Made by a program: the position numbers and the translations under genes. From Pegea sp. RAD2-039 (Eukaryota > Chordata > Thaliacea > Salpida > Salpidae): a DNA stretch of 64,000 nt. The first letter of the stretch is position 1; each line of letters begins with the position of its first letter. This document shows positions 23,827-37,176 of this stretch, one piece after another. The stretch covers positions 2,531,907 through 2,595,906 of the forward strand of contig JAQGEQ010000175.1 of NCBI GenBank assembly GCA_034620365.1, given 5' to 3'. The notes beneath the pieces were generated by a model. It worked only from the letters and a program-made list of their open reading frames with translations. It was not told where the DNA came from and searched no databases.

Positions 23827-26417
23827 ATGAGCTCTTACAATGATGTAAATGGCAAATATAATCGAACAGTAGATTCCTCATTACCCGCTGTACCTTTTCA
23901 TGCTAAATCAGTTACATTGAATCGTGTGGTAAAAAATTCTTCTTCTGGTAAGACATTTGCTTCTTGTGATGATTTAAGAGAAATACCAGAAACTTTTACA
24001 AACAAACAAAATAACAACAACGTTATGAACCCTGCTGGTCAGTCTACATTCAACATGTCGTGTAAGTATTTTATTTGTTTACAGAAAATATTTTAAATCA
24101 ACATTTTTGCGTGGACTAAAATAAACATTTGAAAAAAAGTTCTAAAACAAATATAAATGAATTAGGCATAAAAAGATGAAAAAATATAAAATTAGCTCAT
24201 AAAGAAATTGTTTGATCCACTACCGTAAATTTGCTTTCACAAGATTAATAAAAAATAGTTTGGAAAATATTGTATTTGTTGAATTAAAGCTAATTGAATA
24301 CTGAATAAAGTATGTTAAGATATTTTCTATATAAAATTTTTTGTTATATTTTAAAAGTAGACTTTTAGAGGTTTCTGTAAATCAGAAATAAAATAAAATG
24401 TTTTTACTTACTATTTATTATTTGCTTATTTTTCTTAAGATGTTTGAAAATGTAAATTAGTTAAACTTTTCAGATGGAAATTCAAAAAATTCTCGAAACC
24501 CCAATCATGAGTATGAAGAATTAACTGAACAAAGTCGACAGGTGAATCATCACAAAGAGATCACAGTTCTTTGATTAGAAAGATTTCATTTGAAAAAGCA
24601 ATGATAATCTCATTACTAAATGTCTATTTTCAATCTGTCAATAAATAACACCGCAACTCAACCAATAGGCCAAACAAATATATAACCGTTGGGAATTGTT
24701 TAGTTTTGTTTGAAGTTAAGTGATGCAACTGTTGTGGGTAAAAATAGAAATTAACCGATGCAGCTAATTAAATAATGCAGCTGATAAAAAAACATCTCTT
24801 TAAACTATGCACAAGATTAGTAAAGTCAATAAATAAACTTCTGATTTTAACTGAATTGTTGATAAATTTGTTGGTTTATCTCACTGCAAGTTATATTTTT
24901 ATAAACAAATTATTTTAGATTCAAAGTACTAGTAGAGAGCAACAAATGAATAAGCCTCTCAGTTATTCGCAAACCACCACTTTGGCAAAAGGAAGCAACA
25001 GAAACGAAAATCAAATACACCAGGACAACATATCCACTCTTCGAACTTCGAGGTAAGTCAAGCAGTATGTTTTGTGCTAAGATGTAGCTGTGTAGGAGTT
25101 TTCATTCATTGCAAGTAAGTAAGCACTAATTTAGATAGAGTAAACAAACACTTTTTTACAAAAGGTTTAATTCCAAAAACACTTAATTATGAAAAACTTG
25201 CAATAAATATATTCACACCACTAGTAACTATAGAATGATATTTTTGGAATATCAAAAGAAATGGATAAATTCTTATATAAAATTGTCTTTTTGTATACTT
25301 TTAATAATTCGAAATGTTTAAGTAGAGAGCGTCAGAACCCTATGTACGCTGGCTATGAACCAAAGCGTATATGTTCAGAGAGTAATGAGTCTCAAAGTGA
25401 TGGATTTTATGAAAGAAAACTGAATCAGAAGCAGAGAAGAGTGTTGATTATTGGAATAATTGTTTTGACAATTTTAATCAGTGTTGCAGCGCTTGTCACA
25501 AGTCTACTTTTTGCGTTTGGGGTTATTTTAAACCCTCAACAACAAGGTAAAAATGATTTTTTTTTCAGATTTTTAAAGTTGCAAAGTGACAACATTTTCA
25601 TTTCAGTGTTTGCTGAAAACATTAATTTAAAAGAAAATCTTCAGAAACTTGAACTTGAAGCTGAAAAAATGAATGCACAGCTGCTTGGAAAGCTCAAAAA
25701 TGTAGATCAAGTGATTGTCGATCAAAACAAAACGGTAGATTTTTTAAGCTTTTTTATATAAGATAGTTTTCTTTGAAAATCAATTTAGATGAAAAATTAT
25801 TTGTTAATTTCTTAACAGGTCGATAATATAATTAATTCAATCAATAACTTGACAATAGCAAATAAGATTCTTCAAAATACTAAAGAAGAAAATAATCAAT
25901 CAAAAAGTCCAGAAATTACTGAATTACAAAATCTTATCGCTGAGTATGAAGACAGAATTACAAAACTCAGTGGTAATTAAGTCTGATATTTCAAATAACC
26001 CAACATTACAACTGAACCTTATGCAGAAAAGAACAACTTTTGTCGGCATGAAACCTACTCAATCGGAAGTTCTGCAACTCAGCAGTTTACAGAGAGTGGA
26101 GAATATTATGCAGATAAAGTAAGTAGATGGAACGTGTTAGCTTGCGAAGATTAATAGACTTGAAAAAATCAAGCACTGCTTCAACTAAGTAAAGCTCATA
26201 AAAGAACCCTTAATTATAAAATTTGATTTTTCAGAATTTTGTTATAACTGGCGTGACATGTTCCAGTTCCAACGGTTATACTTCAACACTGCAAAGTAGG
26301 TTAGATGAGGGAAAAACAAAGTACAAATGTGCCTGTCATAGAAATCCAGATGATGTAGTTGTCATGTATCGTAGTAGAGTAGAATGCAGGATACACTATT
26401 GGCAATGTCCTAATTAG
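23827..26417 (+). CDS. Type II membrane protein, coiled-coil stalk, Cys-rich C-terminal domain
   Basis: Eight exons join in phase: 23827-24061, 24474-24541, 24919-25052, 25326-25546, 25607-25734, 25819-25972, 26027-26118 and 26235-26417, about 404 residues. The first ~190 residues are polar, with a YEEL and other Tyr sites, and are probably cytoplasmic. A basic KQRR precedes one membrane helix (VLIIGIIVLTILISVAALV). There is no signal peptide, so type II topology is likely. Outside lies a heptad-like coiled coil (NLKENLQKLELEAEKMNAQL to about residue 315), then a compact domain with six cysteines ending RVECRIHYWQCPN. The build (tail, anchor, stalk, terminal domain) resembles trimeric collectin-like or lectin-like receptors, but I do not recognise the terminal domain. 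Gene model good; function unknown. Confidence 0.75.
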
Positions 26418-27668
26418 CTTATTCAAGATACTAAATACTTTCAAAATATTTTCGTCTTAAATCGAGAAACATTCTTTAAATTGCAATTTTCTTGTTTCAA
26501 GAAATGGTATTTTTGATATCAAAAAATGTTTACTTTGTATCTGAGAACTTGTTGTAAATGTGAATTAAAAAATTGCCACGTTTTAAAACAAGCCGTTATG
26601 TGAGACACAAGGTTATAGATAAAACTTCAGTTTGAAAGATTTATTATAACAGTAAACTTTTATGACAACTTAAAACAAAAAAAAATAGTTTCTAAATAGT
26701 TCTGATTTTTTTTTTAAATTAGTTTTTTAGTTAACTTTACATACGATCATAATTAATTAAAAAAATGTTGAATATATTAAGTAAAATATATTTTTGAAAG
26801 TTTATTTCAAAGTTCTAGAATGTTAGTATAGACCCTACCAGTTTACACAAGTTATAAGATGGACAAGTCCAATTCATTTTTGAAACATAAATTTTAAATG
26901 AGTTTATTTTGAAGAAGATTATAAAAAGAAGTTGGCGCTTGCTAAATTGTAGATTCAGAAAATAAGACTAATCAAATGATGGGTGCTTATAAAAATAATT
27001 TCGAGGTATAGCAAACAGACTGGCTTAAAAATCTTTTAAAAGTATTTATATTATAACAAATTAAAACTTTTTCGGAAAATTCTGCATATAGAATATAGTT
27101 TAAGGTTAAGTTCTGGATAATATTATAAACTTTTCAAATATAAATTGATTATAAAAATCTGAAATATTCAACTTCAACTTAATCAAACAAACATCATACT
27201 TAACTAAAGTTTCTTCAGCTTTTTATTTTGTATATTAGCTATAAATTTGTGTTTTATTTATTTTCAATATTTTGTATCGCAAATAAAACGAGTAAAAGAT
27301 AAAAGGACAATGTTAGCTGTAACTAGATGATTAATATTTGCTTATTGCAAGAGCTTTTCCTAAGGAATAGATAGAAGTGTAAAAGGTTTTTAGTGAAAAT
27401 ATAAGAAACACTATTTTATTTAAAAACGAAATAAGTTGGTCGTTTATTATAAATAATAATTTTTAACAAAATCCTGATTGAATCTTTTATAAAGGTTTTT
27501 ATCAATATCCAATTAAGTATGCTACATAAAAGAAGCAAAAATGTCAGAGATAAATTTACAAGAGTAAGTTCGCCTAAAAGCATTTGTAGACTCTCAGCGC
27601 AATTGAATATCCGGGGTAAATACTACCGGAGATACAGACCAGATGCCTACACGAACTAGGATGCTTCT
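26418..27668. other. Convergent intergenic region, no gene seen
   Basis: Separates the 3' ends of the plus-strand type II protein gene and the minus-strand AP1M1 gene. AT-rich, with no coding signal noticed. Confidence 0.5.
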
Positions 27669-30057
27669 TTAATTTGTTCGGATTTCGTAATCTGTAAAAA
27701 ATGTTTAAAATAATCATAAAATAGAAGTGGTGATGAAGAGTAAAAACCTCCATTCTGAGTGATGTAGCGGACCCAAGGAAGGGCTTGGTATCCACTCTTT
27801 TCAATTATCTTCAGATATCGAACCTTAAAATAATCAAAATAAAAAAATTGAAGTTAGAAAAGATTAATGAGAACCTGAATCCCAGATGTAGTGTAGTAGG
27901 GGATCTCAAACTTGACAGAGATTGGCGGTTTTCCTTCTAGTTCTTCACTCTCAACACTTGGTAATCCAAAATGAGCTCTCATCAGATACTCCTTGCCACC
28001 CTGTCGATACACTTCTGTTTGAACTCGGTTCAGATTAGTCGTTACAACAAGTATATACCGGAAAAGACTTAATGTTCCAAGCAATTGATGAAGATTCAGG
28101 AAGCCATTTGACATTACCAACTGATGTATCAAATTTAGGTGAATCAGCATCACTAGGGACAGGTACAATGATCTCAACATGATTGGCAGTTGATCTTCTT
28201 TTAAACTGACTCTTTGCCTTTAAAACAAACCAATCAAAAGTCAGAGATGAAAGAAGATTAGACTCACTTTGACCATGATCTCGACTCGACTATGAGAATG
28301 ACGTTCAATCACTGACTCAATCCAAATAAGAGGCTTCACCTAAATAAGCTTCACATAAAGATGTTGAAACAAGTATGCAGTTGAGCTAACATGTGTATTG
28401 AGTCGATAAGACATCAGTTCAAACTCGCCATCAGGAGGTATAAATGAGATTGTTCGATCATTCTCAAATCTCGACAAGCGCACACATTGATGGAATTTCA
28501 CATCTTCCATATCTACTGCTTTGCTCTTTCCACCTGTCACAAATTGAAGCTTAAATCTTTAAAGCGTTTACAACCAATTACAACATACGTCCAGTGTTTT
28601 CAAATAGAATCTTGTCATTTAGTCCAAGTCTGAGTTCAGGCATTCCCGACAAATAAACTCTCATCTTGACCGATCCAACAATTTCAGATCGTAGAACGTT
28701 CCCGTTGGCACTCACCAGTAAGTTCACGGATTCAATCACATCCAAAAACACCTACAAATTGATACAAGTGATCGGATACTTCTTCCAAAAAATCTAATCT
28801 TTATTTGTACCTCATTTTTTCTATAAGTTAAACCTTCAGATCTCCAAGACACTGCATTGGTGACAGTAGATGGTGGTCGGACTTGTACTTCCAGTTTGTG
28901 ACTTTCTTGAGTGATATATCTGAAATTACATCCTGATTCAGGTCAATCTTTTGATGCAGATTGTAATGAGATCAATTAAATTTTTGAACTTGAAGTTTTT
29001 TGATCTAATCTATATTATCTCAGATAGAAGTGAAACAAATTGGTCAAAGCAGTAGAAGTTCTTAAGGATCTTTGTATTTAAGCTTACTCTTGAAGGATTT
29101 TAGGATTGCTAAACTGAGGATAGCCAAAATCCATCACTTCATCGAATAACTCATAGATAATAACAAAGTTATCCTTTATACTTTCTTCTTCTAGTTCTTT
29201 AAAATAGTGCATTAGAATCTGAAAAATTCATCAAATAATTATAAAGTTAAGAGGCTTAAAAAACTTAATAAATCAAATGACAAAAAGCTGACCCTAGTTT
29301 TCAGGATTTGTTTAAAAAATATTAAACAAATTATGATACTAATCTAAAACTATAATCTAATTTTGGTTGCTCTTATAAAATCTATTAAAAAAATAAACAT
29401 TTTAATATTCACCTTACAAAAAGTGTGCATAAAGACAGTTATCATCATAACATTGGAATTCTTATTAGTTGTAGAAACTACATATAAATTTGCGAATTTG
29501 ATAAAAACAAAAGTCACATCATCATGCTGAATAATTGGTGAAATATTCCCTTCCTTTGAGAAAAGAAAGAATAATAAGTTATAAAAAGAAGTCATACAAA
29601 CTAAAATATATATTTTTATGGCCAATAATTAGTCTAAAAATAAAAACAGCTGACTATAATGATGGAACATAAATCATTATCTATATATAAATTAATAAAA
29701 TTTAAATAGTATAAACATAAAATTTACTAAAATATCTATATTGTCCACCTACATTAAAAAAATCAGAATAATTTCAAAAGAAAAAAAATTACTTTATACA
29801 TTTAACCAAACTGTTTCATAAGACACAAAAACAAAACTCTTACTTCTTCTTGTTCTAATATGAGTTTAGGAAAAGCATCAATAGAATTCATGGGTATATC
29901 ACCTCTATAATTTCGTGATATTAAAACCTTCAAAAATATTTATTATGAAACATACTAATAAAGAAAAATCATGTTTTGTTTTATCATAAATAAACGATGA
30001 CAAATAAAAACAAACCTTTCCCTTAGAATCCAGAATATAAATAGCTGAAGCCGCCAT
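27669..30057 (-). CDS. AP1M1: AP-1 clathrin adaptor mu subunit
   Basis: Medium subunit of the AP-1 clathrin adaptor, sorting YxxPhi cargo at the trans-Golgi network and endosomes. The start [20 protein letters not shown] (30016-30057 continuing in 29844-29927) matches the family's longin-like N-terminus. The exon at 29424-29551 carries [18 protein letters not shown]. The mu-homology domain is nearly invariant: [39 protein letters not shown] and [11 protein letters not shown]. The C-terminus is [14 protein letters not shown] followed by DYEIRTN and a stop at 27669-27671. About ten short exons, expected length about 420-430 residues. The family is certain. Invertebrates usually have one AP1M gene, so AP1M1 versus AP1M2 is not meaningful. 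Confidence 0.95.
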
Positions 30058-32348
30058 TACTGATAAATATGAAAAAAATTATAAACTAAAACAGAAAAAT
30101 AGTTTACTGATCATTAATAAGATTTCTAAGTTTTATAACATTTTGACTTAATAAAAAATTACTAGCTATCATTTAGCATTATAAAATATTTTTTTAAGAA
30201 ATTGTTAGTAACATGAATAAGTTAAATTATAAATATAAATTAGCTTATATTATGATTAAAATACAAAGAAAATAAGCTTCTAAAAGTAACTAAACGTTTA
30301 TACACAAATTATTAAATATATTTTAAGAGTAAAATTATCTTTATTAAATTGATGAAATATAAAAATATAGTTTAATATGATCAAATTCTATTTAAAAAAC
30401 CATGTCTAAATCTAAAGAAAATGTATCCCAATAAAACCAAGAATGCAAGCAGATACTTAAAACAACAATAATTAGAATAGAATAATATAATAATCTTTAT
30501 AAACAACTGCCTTTATCCTGGATACTTAGGCAATATTGAAATTGACAACATACTTAATTAATAAATTTATTTATCTATTCGTTTGACGTCTAAGTAAATA
30601 ATATCACATTATGTCACAAAATTTAAAAACACCATTTTTGTCTTTTACTAAGAAGGTAATATTCTAGGACTTATGATGAAGACTTTTATTTGGCCATAAT
30701 TATAAAAAATATTTTCAATTTGTCAAAATTGCAACTTATGATAAACATAGAAAAATTATAAAAAAAATTGTATCCATAAATTATACTATTTTTAGTTTTA
30801 TAAAAAAGATTGTTGTAATGTATTGTTGAAATGATAATATTTAGTTTTAAAATATTAACTTTAAAATTGTTCAAGAACAATAATGACTAAAATCTGATCA
30901 TTTCATCCATCCATTACATTACATTTAACTTTAAAGCATATATTTATATGAAGAATATTTATAATCTACATCACCTTCTTGAAAGATCCTCCAATGACTT
31001 TTCTGAATTGAAAATGAAAAAAAACAGCCTTCTCTCTGATTATCAATTTATATTTCTTCCTAAAAGATCTCCCATTGATCAGCTGTTGCCTTGTCTCCAC
31101 CAGTAGCTATATTCTTCGGCAAATAATTTAAAAAGTCAATCTCATCTATACAGGCATTCACAAAGTCCTTGAGTCAGCTTCACATTCTATATTAGTAAAA
31201 ACTCTCAGACAGCTCAACATTAACCCCACAATTATCTCTTGGATGGAGAAATTTCTTAAAGATAGACAACAAGAAGTCACATTTAATAAGACCGCCTCAA
31301 TATTAAATCCTTGCAATATCAAAGCCCTTTTTCTGACCTTGTATTACTATTCAAAGTTATCAATGATTTTTCTCATCTTAACTTTATAGAACACTTTAAA
31401 GATCACAATCTTCTATATGTCCTGAGAGGTTCTTCAATCAAACCGCATACCAACTTTAACAATACTCAGTGGAGTAACAGATTTTTCAACGAGGTTCGGA
31501 ATTCCGATCCCGATTTCATCACTACATCAAATCCTATCGCATCTTTTAATTTTTTTTGAAAATAAGAGCTTTAAGTAATTTTCTTATCAAGTGATATGTA
31601 CTGCCAGTTTCCTCACCTTCTTCTATTTTGTTATATCAAACTTTTGATTTATAATTTACGTTTTACTTATGTTTCTACAGTGTTTGTATTCTTTCTGTAT
31701 TAATCTTAAATTATGATATCTAAGACCTTCCAATTACCTCCTCATTCATAATAATTTTGTCCTCTATAAGAGCTGTTGAATTAGTCACTCAAGATTTGTA
31801 TGAATCTTGTTGTTATTATTAATTCAGCTGAATTTCTTCAAGATTACCTAATCTTGCAAATCTAGTCAGCAATAGTTTCAACTAAAGTTTTTCAGCTTTT
31901 TTAAAATTAGTTGCTATAAGTTACCAATGAAAATTGTGAATTTTATGCCAACTTCTTATAAAAATTACAAAGTTACTATTTAGTAGATAATGGAGTTTCA
32001 ACAAATTTGTTTTTTCTGAAGAACTTTATTTATATTTTTTAAACTACTTTCTATAAGAGTACTTACACCATTTTAAGAGCAATCATCTAAAAAATATCTT
32101 CTAAAAACATCTAAAATGACACGATATTTGAACTCAGATGATAGATGAGTCTATGAAAATGACTAAGTACATTTAATTTTCAGTTAAAGTCGTAAATAAA
32201 ATTTTGAAGATTGTAGAATAATGAACAAAAATTTTAGTAGGCGACATATTAATATGGAATAAAAAGAGGAATATTGATTTATATTCAATTCACTTGCATC
32301 AACTAGCTGTCAATAAATATCGATTTAAAAGTGAGTTGTCGAAATAAA
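30058..32348. other. Intergenic region with LINE relic
   Basis: AT-rich DNA between AP1M1 and UBXN4. The only recognisable content is a decayed non-LTR retrotransposon fragment at about 31080-31560, listed separately. Confidence 0.55.
31080..31560 (+). mobile_element. Decayed LINE reverse-transcriptase fragment, second family
   Basis: Plus-strand translation, with frame changes and stops, shows a reverse-transcriptase-like block near 31195-31270 (LRQLNINPTIISWMEKFL, followed by DRQQEV). Next comes a C-terminal segment (31311-31557) with L..LRG, RFFNEVRNSDPDF and ASFNFF that parallels the tail of LINE ORF2 proteins. It is too divergent from the family at 53.3-55.7 kb to be a copy of it. Internal stops show it is dead. 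Borders are approximate. Confidence 0.5.
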
Positions 32349-35300
32349 TTACATTTGTTGAGTTGAATTTCCATTCCAAGTAGCATCTTCTTCATCTGAG
32401 CTGATGTCATGCATACGATGGATGTTGTTCTCAGGACGTCTTCTTCTAACTAATTTTGAACCACTTAAAAAAAACTCATTTGAAAATCAAATTAGTCACG
32501 TGATAAACCAAACAACCTGCTGCCTGCTTTTGCACTCAGATTACTACTGGTTCCTTCTTGATTACTGGTTTCTGGTTGGTTAATGGTCTTTGATTGGTTA
32601 CTAGTTTTCTGGTTAGTACCAGTAAACACTTTCAACCAACCAAATAGAAATGAAAAAAGCGTTCCAATCATTTGAAAGATCCAGTTGAAAGTGGTGCCAG
32701 AAGAAACTGGCCCAGCTTTTGTGTCCTGAAGAAGAAACAAACATGAAGATGATGAGGAGGAACATAAGAGGATGGTACTTCAACTGCAAACAAGCTGGTT
32801 CCGGTGGATATTTGCAGATCTTGCAAAGTTCGATCAAAATCAGTGAGAAGATATTCCTTTCTTGGATACAAATTGACAAGTTTGAGTTGGGCGGGAAGAT
32901 CATGCTTACTCTCGCGTCTCACAGCATCCACAACTTTCCTCAATTGATCATCACCTTTGAACTCTAGCATAAATCGACTACCATTAGATAATCGAATCTG
33001 TGAATGAGAAAATGATGAAGACACTGATGAAGATCACAAAGAAGACTGACTTGTAAACGGATGTTGCGATAAGGATCAAGTTTTTCTTTCTCAACTTTCT
33101 GCTTCAAGTTTTGCGCTTTTTCAACCTTCGCCATCAACAGCGCTGCTTCGGCTGCTTTTGTTTTATCAAACTTCTTTTTCATTTCGAGTCTATCTTGAGC
33201 AATTTGCTGTCTCACTCTGTCACGAGCTTTCCTACAAATCAACATTTTATTTTAAATGTAACTAATTGAGAGAGAGCTAAGAGAGGTTAGCTTCAAATAC
33301 TTCGGAACAGTAAAGGATAATTACAAGTACTATAAGAAAATCGGAAAACTGTTCAATCATTAGAAGTATCTGAACCTCTCACAAAGCAACAGCTCACTTT
33401 TCTAGCTCTTTATCTTTTTTTCTTTCTTGGATCGACTCCATCAGTAATTGTTGTTGTTGCTTTTCCCGAAGACTTTGCATGTTCTTTCCCAACTCACGAC
33501 GTTCTATTTCTTTTTTTTTCTCTTCCTGAATTACATTATTAATCAAATTGTTTAAAATTGTTAATCCTGCTGATATTTGATTACTTTTATCAAAACGTTT
33601 GAAGAATTTAATTTGAAAAAAATCTCTCAAATATATTCTCAAAGAGATTTATCTAAACAGAAAATGAAAATCTTGTGACTGTTTATAAGCTGAAGATTCA
33701 ATTGATATAAATTACAAAATATGAAGATTAAAACCTCAGCCTTGAGTTGCTGCTTCTTCAATCTGGCATCTTCTATCATCTTCCGGTACTTTTCCGTCAT
33801 TTCTTCCTTCGAAGGTTTAGATAGATTGGCTGCTTCAGAAGTTTCTTAAAATGAAACAAGCTATCAAGAAAGATACGAAACAGAAATGACAGAAATGATA
33901 ATTTACTGAATAATTTATAGGATTTAACCTCTCATTGGAACTTATTATGTTTGTACCTTGATGTGTTGCTTCTTTAGCTAAATTATCGTTTGAACTTGAA
34001 GGTATGGAGCTAGTTGAAGGAGTAGAAGACGTTGTAACATCTGCATCACCCATTTTTTTCTGTTATAAATACAGACGTTAAACCATCAATAAAGATACAA
34101 AATTAAATATTTTAAATCAAGTTAAACAGTAAATATCATCAAAAAATTTATAAGAACTTTTATTGAATCGTTGATTTTAGATATCAAATCCTCTGAAGAG
34201 ATGGTTTTAGGGATAACATGGGTGGGTTTGCCATCTTTTCCAATTATGTAAACTGATGGAAGGAACAAAACAGGATCTATAAGGCGGACATTAAAGAAAA
34301 CAAGTGTTTTTTATAACTTTATTAGTTTTAAACCTTATCTAATGACGCTTATAGAGATACTATAAATGTATTTTTTGAGTAAATTTAATCAAGCATAAGA
34401 GATTTAAAAAATAAATCAAATTAATATTAGATAAAAATTTGTCGCTGAAAAAGCTAAGGAATGAAATTATCTGAAGTTCTCTATTCAATTAGATTTGTAT
34501 CACTTTCCACCAACAAGTAAAAAGGTTTGTTTATAATACTCAAAAAATCATTAAAGTAAAATTACTTATATAATCTTAAAAAAAATTACTCAAAGTATCT
34601 ATGAATTTTAAGTTATTAATTCAATTCAATGAAATAGTGTGCAAAGTGCAAACGTAGAATCATTAAAAACATCACAAGTAAGGATACAAGTTTGAGAGAA
34701 GTATTTTCCAGATTCACTGAAAGTAGAAAAAAAAAATTTTAAATTAAACTTGAAAATATATTTCTATTTAGCTATAACCATGTTAGTCTAAAAGAGTTAT
34801 CAACATTTATGAAAAACTTTAATTCAACAAAATTATTTAGAAGCATGATATTATAACTTTAACTAAAAATCAAGTTTAAAAAATGTTTAAAAAACCTTTT
34901 TATGTCTAAATTTAAACAGATGCATTCTTTTTCACACAATTCTTTTAAACTTGCATTAGACCAAACAGAATCTAAGGATTTATCTTCTTCACCTATTGGT
35001 ATATTTAATAATAAAGTTGGTAAGATATTGGCTTTAATGAACAACATAATAAACGATTTTATTATTTATAAGTGCCAATGAAAAATGAGCCATATCAATA
35101 AAAAAAATAGCATAACAATCATTATACTACATGTATACATAAAAATTTACTTTTATTACAGCAAAAACTAAAGAATAATTTATTATTTTTTGAAGTAATA
35201 CTGACAAATTATCTTTATACACTTATATATTTGACTTGAACTTAATAAATGAATGAAAATAAATAATAATTTTTAGATTAATAATGTTTAACTAACTTAT

Positions 35301-35378
35301 GATTTGTACAACTAGTAGCTTTGAGGTTGATTTGACCAACTGTACTGCTTCAGCAACATTTCCATTAAACCAAACCAT
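32349..35378 (-). CDS. UBXN4: UBXN4/erasin-like UBX-domain ER protein
   Basis: ER-membrane UBX protein that binds p97/VCP and promotes ER-associated degradation. The start MVWFNGNVAEAVQLVKS (35378) opens the thioredoxin-like N-terminal domain, continued by EEDKSLDSVWSNASLKELC (exon near 34890-34998) and by PVLFLPSVYIIGKDGKPTHV (34180-34280). A long charged coiled coil follows (33100-33850). The UBX domain lies near 32800-33000 (IRLSNGSRFMLEF ... LYPRKEYLLTDFDRTLQDL). Then comes a hydrophobic segment (FNWIFQMIGTLFSFLFGWLK) for the hairpin membrane anchor. The C-terminus ATWNGNSTQQM is essentially the family's end. An ATG-starting frame at 33835-34053 is one of its exons. The stop at 32349-32351 is clear. 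It lies 173 bp from the EXOSC6 stop upstream on the same strand. Confidence 0.9.
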
Positions 35379-35551
35379 AACTTTATTAAGATTAACAAAT
35401 ATTTAAAGCACTTATAATTTAAAATACAAATTATAAAATCCTTAAAGAGAGATATCAAAAAATTGACATCAGTTATTAAAAAAATCATTTATTTTTACAC
35501 ATAAATTTTATTTTCAGTAAAGATTTCCTAACCAGACCAAGTCCTATCAAG

Positions 35552-36364
35552 CTAAGATGAAGCTCTTATCATCTCAGTAACATAATCTCTCATAACATTA
35601 TATCTTGACTGAGCAGATGAGATACATAACTCCATAGCTTCATTCAAAACGTCAGAACTGAGCAACCCTGTTGATAAGTAGGCAGATACTTGGTTCATAG
35701 TTGGTAACACAGCAACAGTCACTAAGCCATTATTTGATTCATTCATGCCATCTGGTAAAAACTCTAAAGATTCTTCATCTTGGTTGGGATCTACAATAAA
35801 TAATTCTTTACCAATGACTCGAACAGAGCAGGATACCATAATATCAAAAGTATCAATACTTGCATCTGCTAAAGCTAATGAGGCTGCCATAAAAGCTGCA
35901 GATAAAGCAGATCCCTCATTATCTAAAACAACAATATAGAGTTCAATCTGTGATCTTGGGAACTTTTTTAAACAAATAATTGATTTCAAGGACTCCGTAA
36001 GAATTTCAGAGATTTCAATTTCATCATTAGCTGGTTTATGGTCTCGTCTTTTAGAACAAGAAAAAGGTGCAAACTTGAATTCACATTTTATCTTTCCTTG
36101 CATTTGAAATTCGTCTTTTTGTTCAATATCTTTTGGGCCATGTACTGAGCAAATTACTTTAGTTTTGCCAATTTCACAATATGCTGAACCAGTAGCCTTT
36201 GTAACAAATCCACATCTCATCTTCATATCTCTGAGATCAGAATTTCCTCTTCCATCTGATCTTAGACTATCTTTACAGAAGAAACTAGATTTAGTATTCT
36301 TCACATATAATAAAGGATCAAAACAAACAGATGGAATTGCTAATCTTTTAGTATCCGAAGGCAT
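35552..36364 (-). CDS. EXOSC6: Exosome core subunit MTR3 (EXOSC6-like)
   Basis: RNase PH-fold subunit of the exosome ring, which degrades and processes RNA in nucleus and cytoplasm. In animals this ring is catalytically inert. Single exon of 270 codons, close to the family length. Features: MPSDTKR start, LRSDGR, FVTKATGSAYCEIGKTKVIC, FKFAPFS followed by Arg-rich KRRDHKP, FPRSQIELYIVVLDNEGSAL, then LALADASIDTFDIMVSCSV and VAVLPTMNQVSAYLSTG. The N-terminus and the missing phosphorolytic residues favour MTR3 over RRP41 (EXOSC4). Intron-less while all neighbours have introns. AATAAA on the minus strand lies within about 65 bp of the stop. Confidence 0.85.
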   Translation of the reverse strand: MPSDTKRLAIPSVCFDPLLYVKNTKSSFFCKDSLRSDGRGNSDLRDMKMRCGFVTKATGSAYCEIGKTKVICSVHGPKDIEQKDEFQMQGKIKCEFKFAPFSCSKRRDHKPANDEIEISEILTESLKSIICLKKFPRSQIELYIVVLDNEGSALSAAFMAASLALADASIDTFDIMVSCSVRVIGKELFIVDPNQDEESLEFLPDGMNESNNGLVTVAVLPTMNQVSAYLSTGLLSSDVLNEAMELCISSAQSRYNVMRDYVTEMIRASS

Positions 36365-37176
36365 CTTTAAAATTAAAAAAATATTATTATCAACTATTTG
36401 TCTATTTATTTTGATATTTTAACAAACTTTTTACTTTTATGAATAGATAAAGATATTTCAAATTTAGTTAAATATTCTACTTTTATTAGCAAAACATTAA
36501 TAATTAATAAAGTTACTTAGTTAATTAATTAGTAAAGCAATACATTAATAATGATAAGAAATATCTTTAAAATTATACCATTTTCTATAGTATGAATATA
36601 ATCGTTAAAAATATCTATAAACCTTTTAGAAACTCTTAAATTAACTCTGAAAACTAAAAACTTTTAATCAACTGATTCGTAGTATAAAAAATATCAAGAA
36701 AATAAACTTTAAACTGATTAAATACATGAGAAATGACAAAATATTTGAAAAGATAAACATAAAAATGATACTTAAAATATTAAAAAAGCTTAAACAAATT
36801 ATACAAATAAATAATAACTTAAAAAAGCTATGTTCTTATTAATTCAGTAATTAAATACAATATACAATGACTTGACTAGGCAATGGTCAATAATTTGAGA
36901 CTCGTTATTAAAATGAAAATGTAGTTTCGTTTAAATAAGCCTTTGTATGATATAAAAATAATTACGACTTGACTAAAAAAGTAGTACAAACTTGGATTTA
37001 TGTACTACGAGCAAACGTAGTTTAAAATTTCATGCGATGCAAAAATTTTTAAAAAGCCTTTTATTAGTAACTTTACCAAAAAATCTACAGCTTTGAATTT
37101 TGCTTTCCCCTGAAATAAAAATTCCAAAGTCTTAAAAGATCAACAAACAGTTTCTATTTTAGTTTGCCTTTATAGT

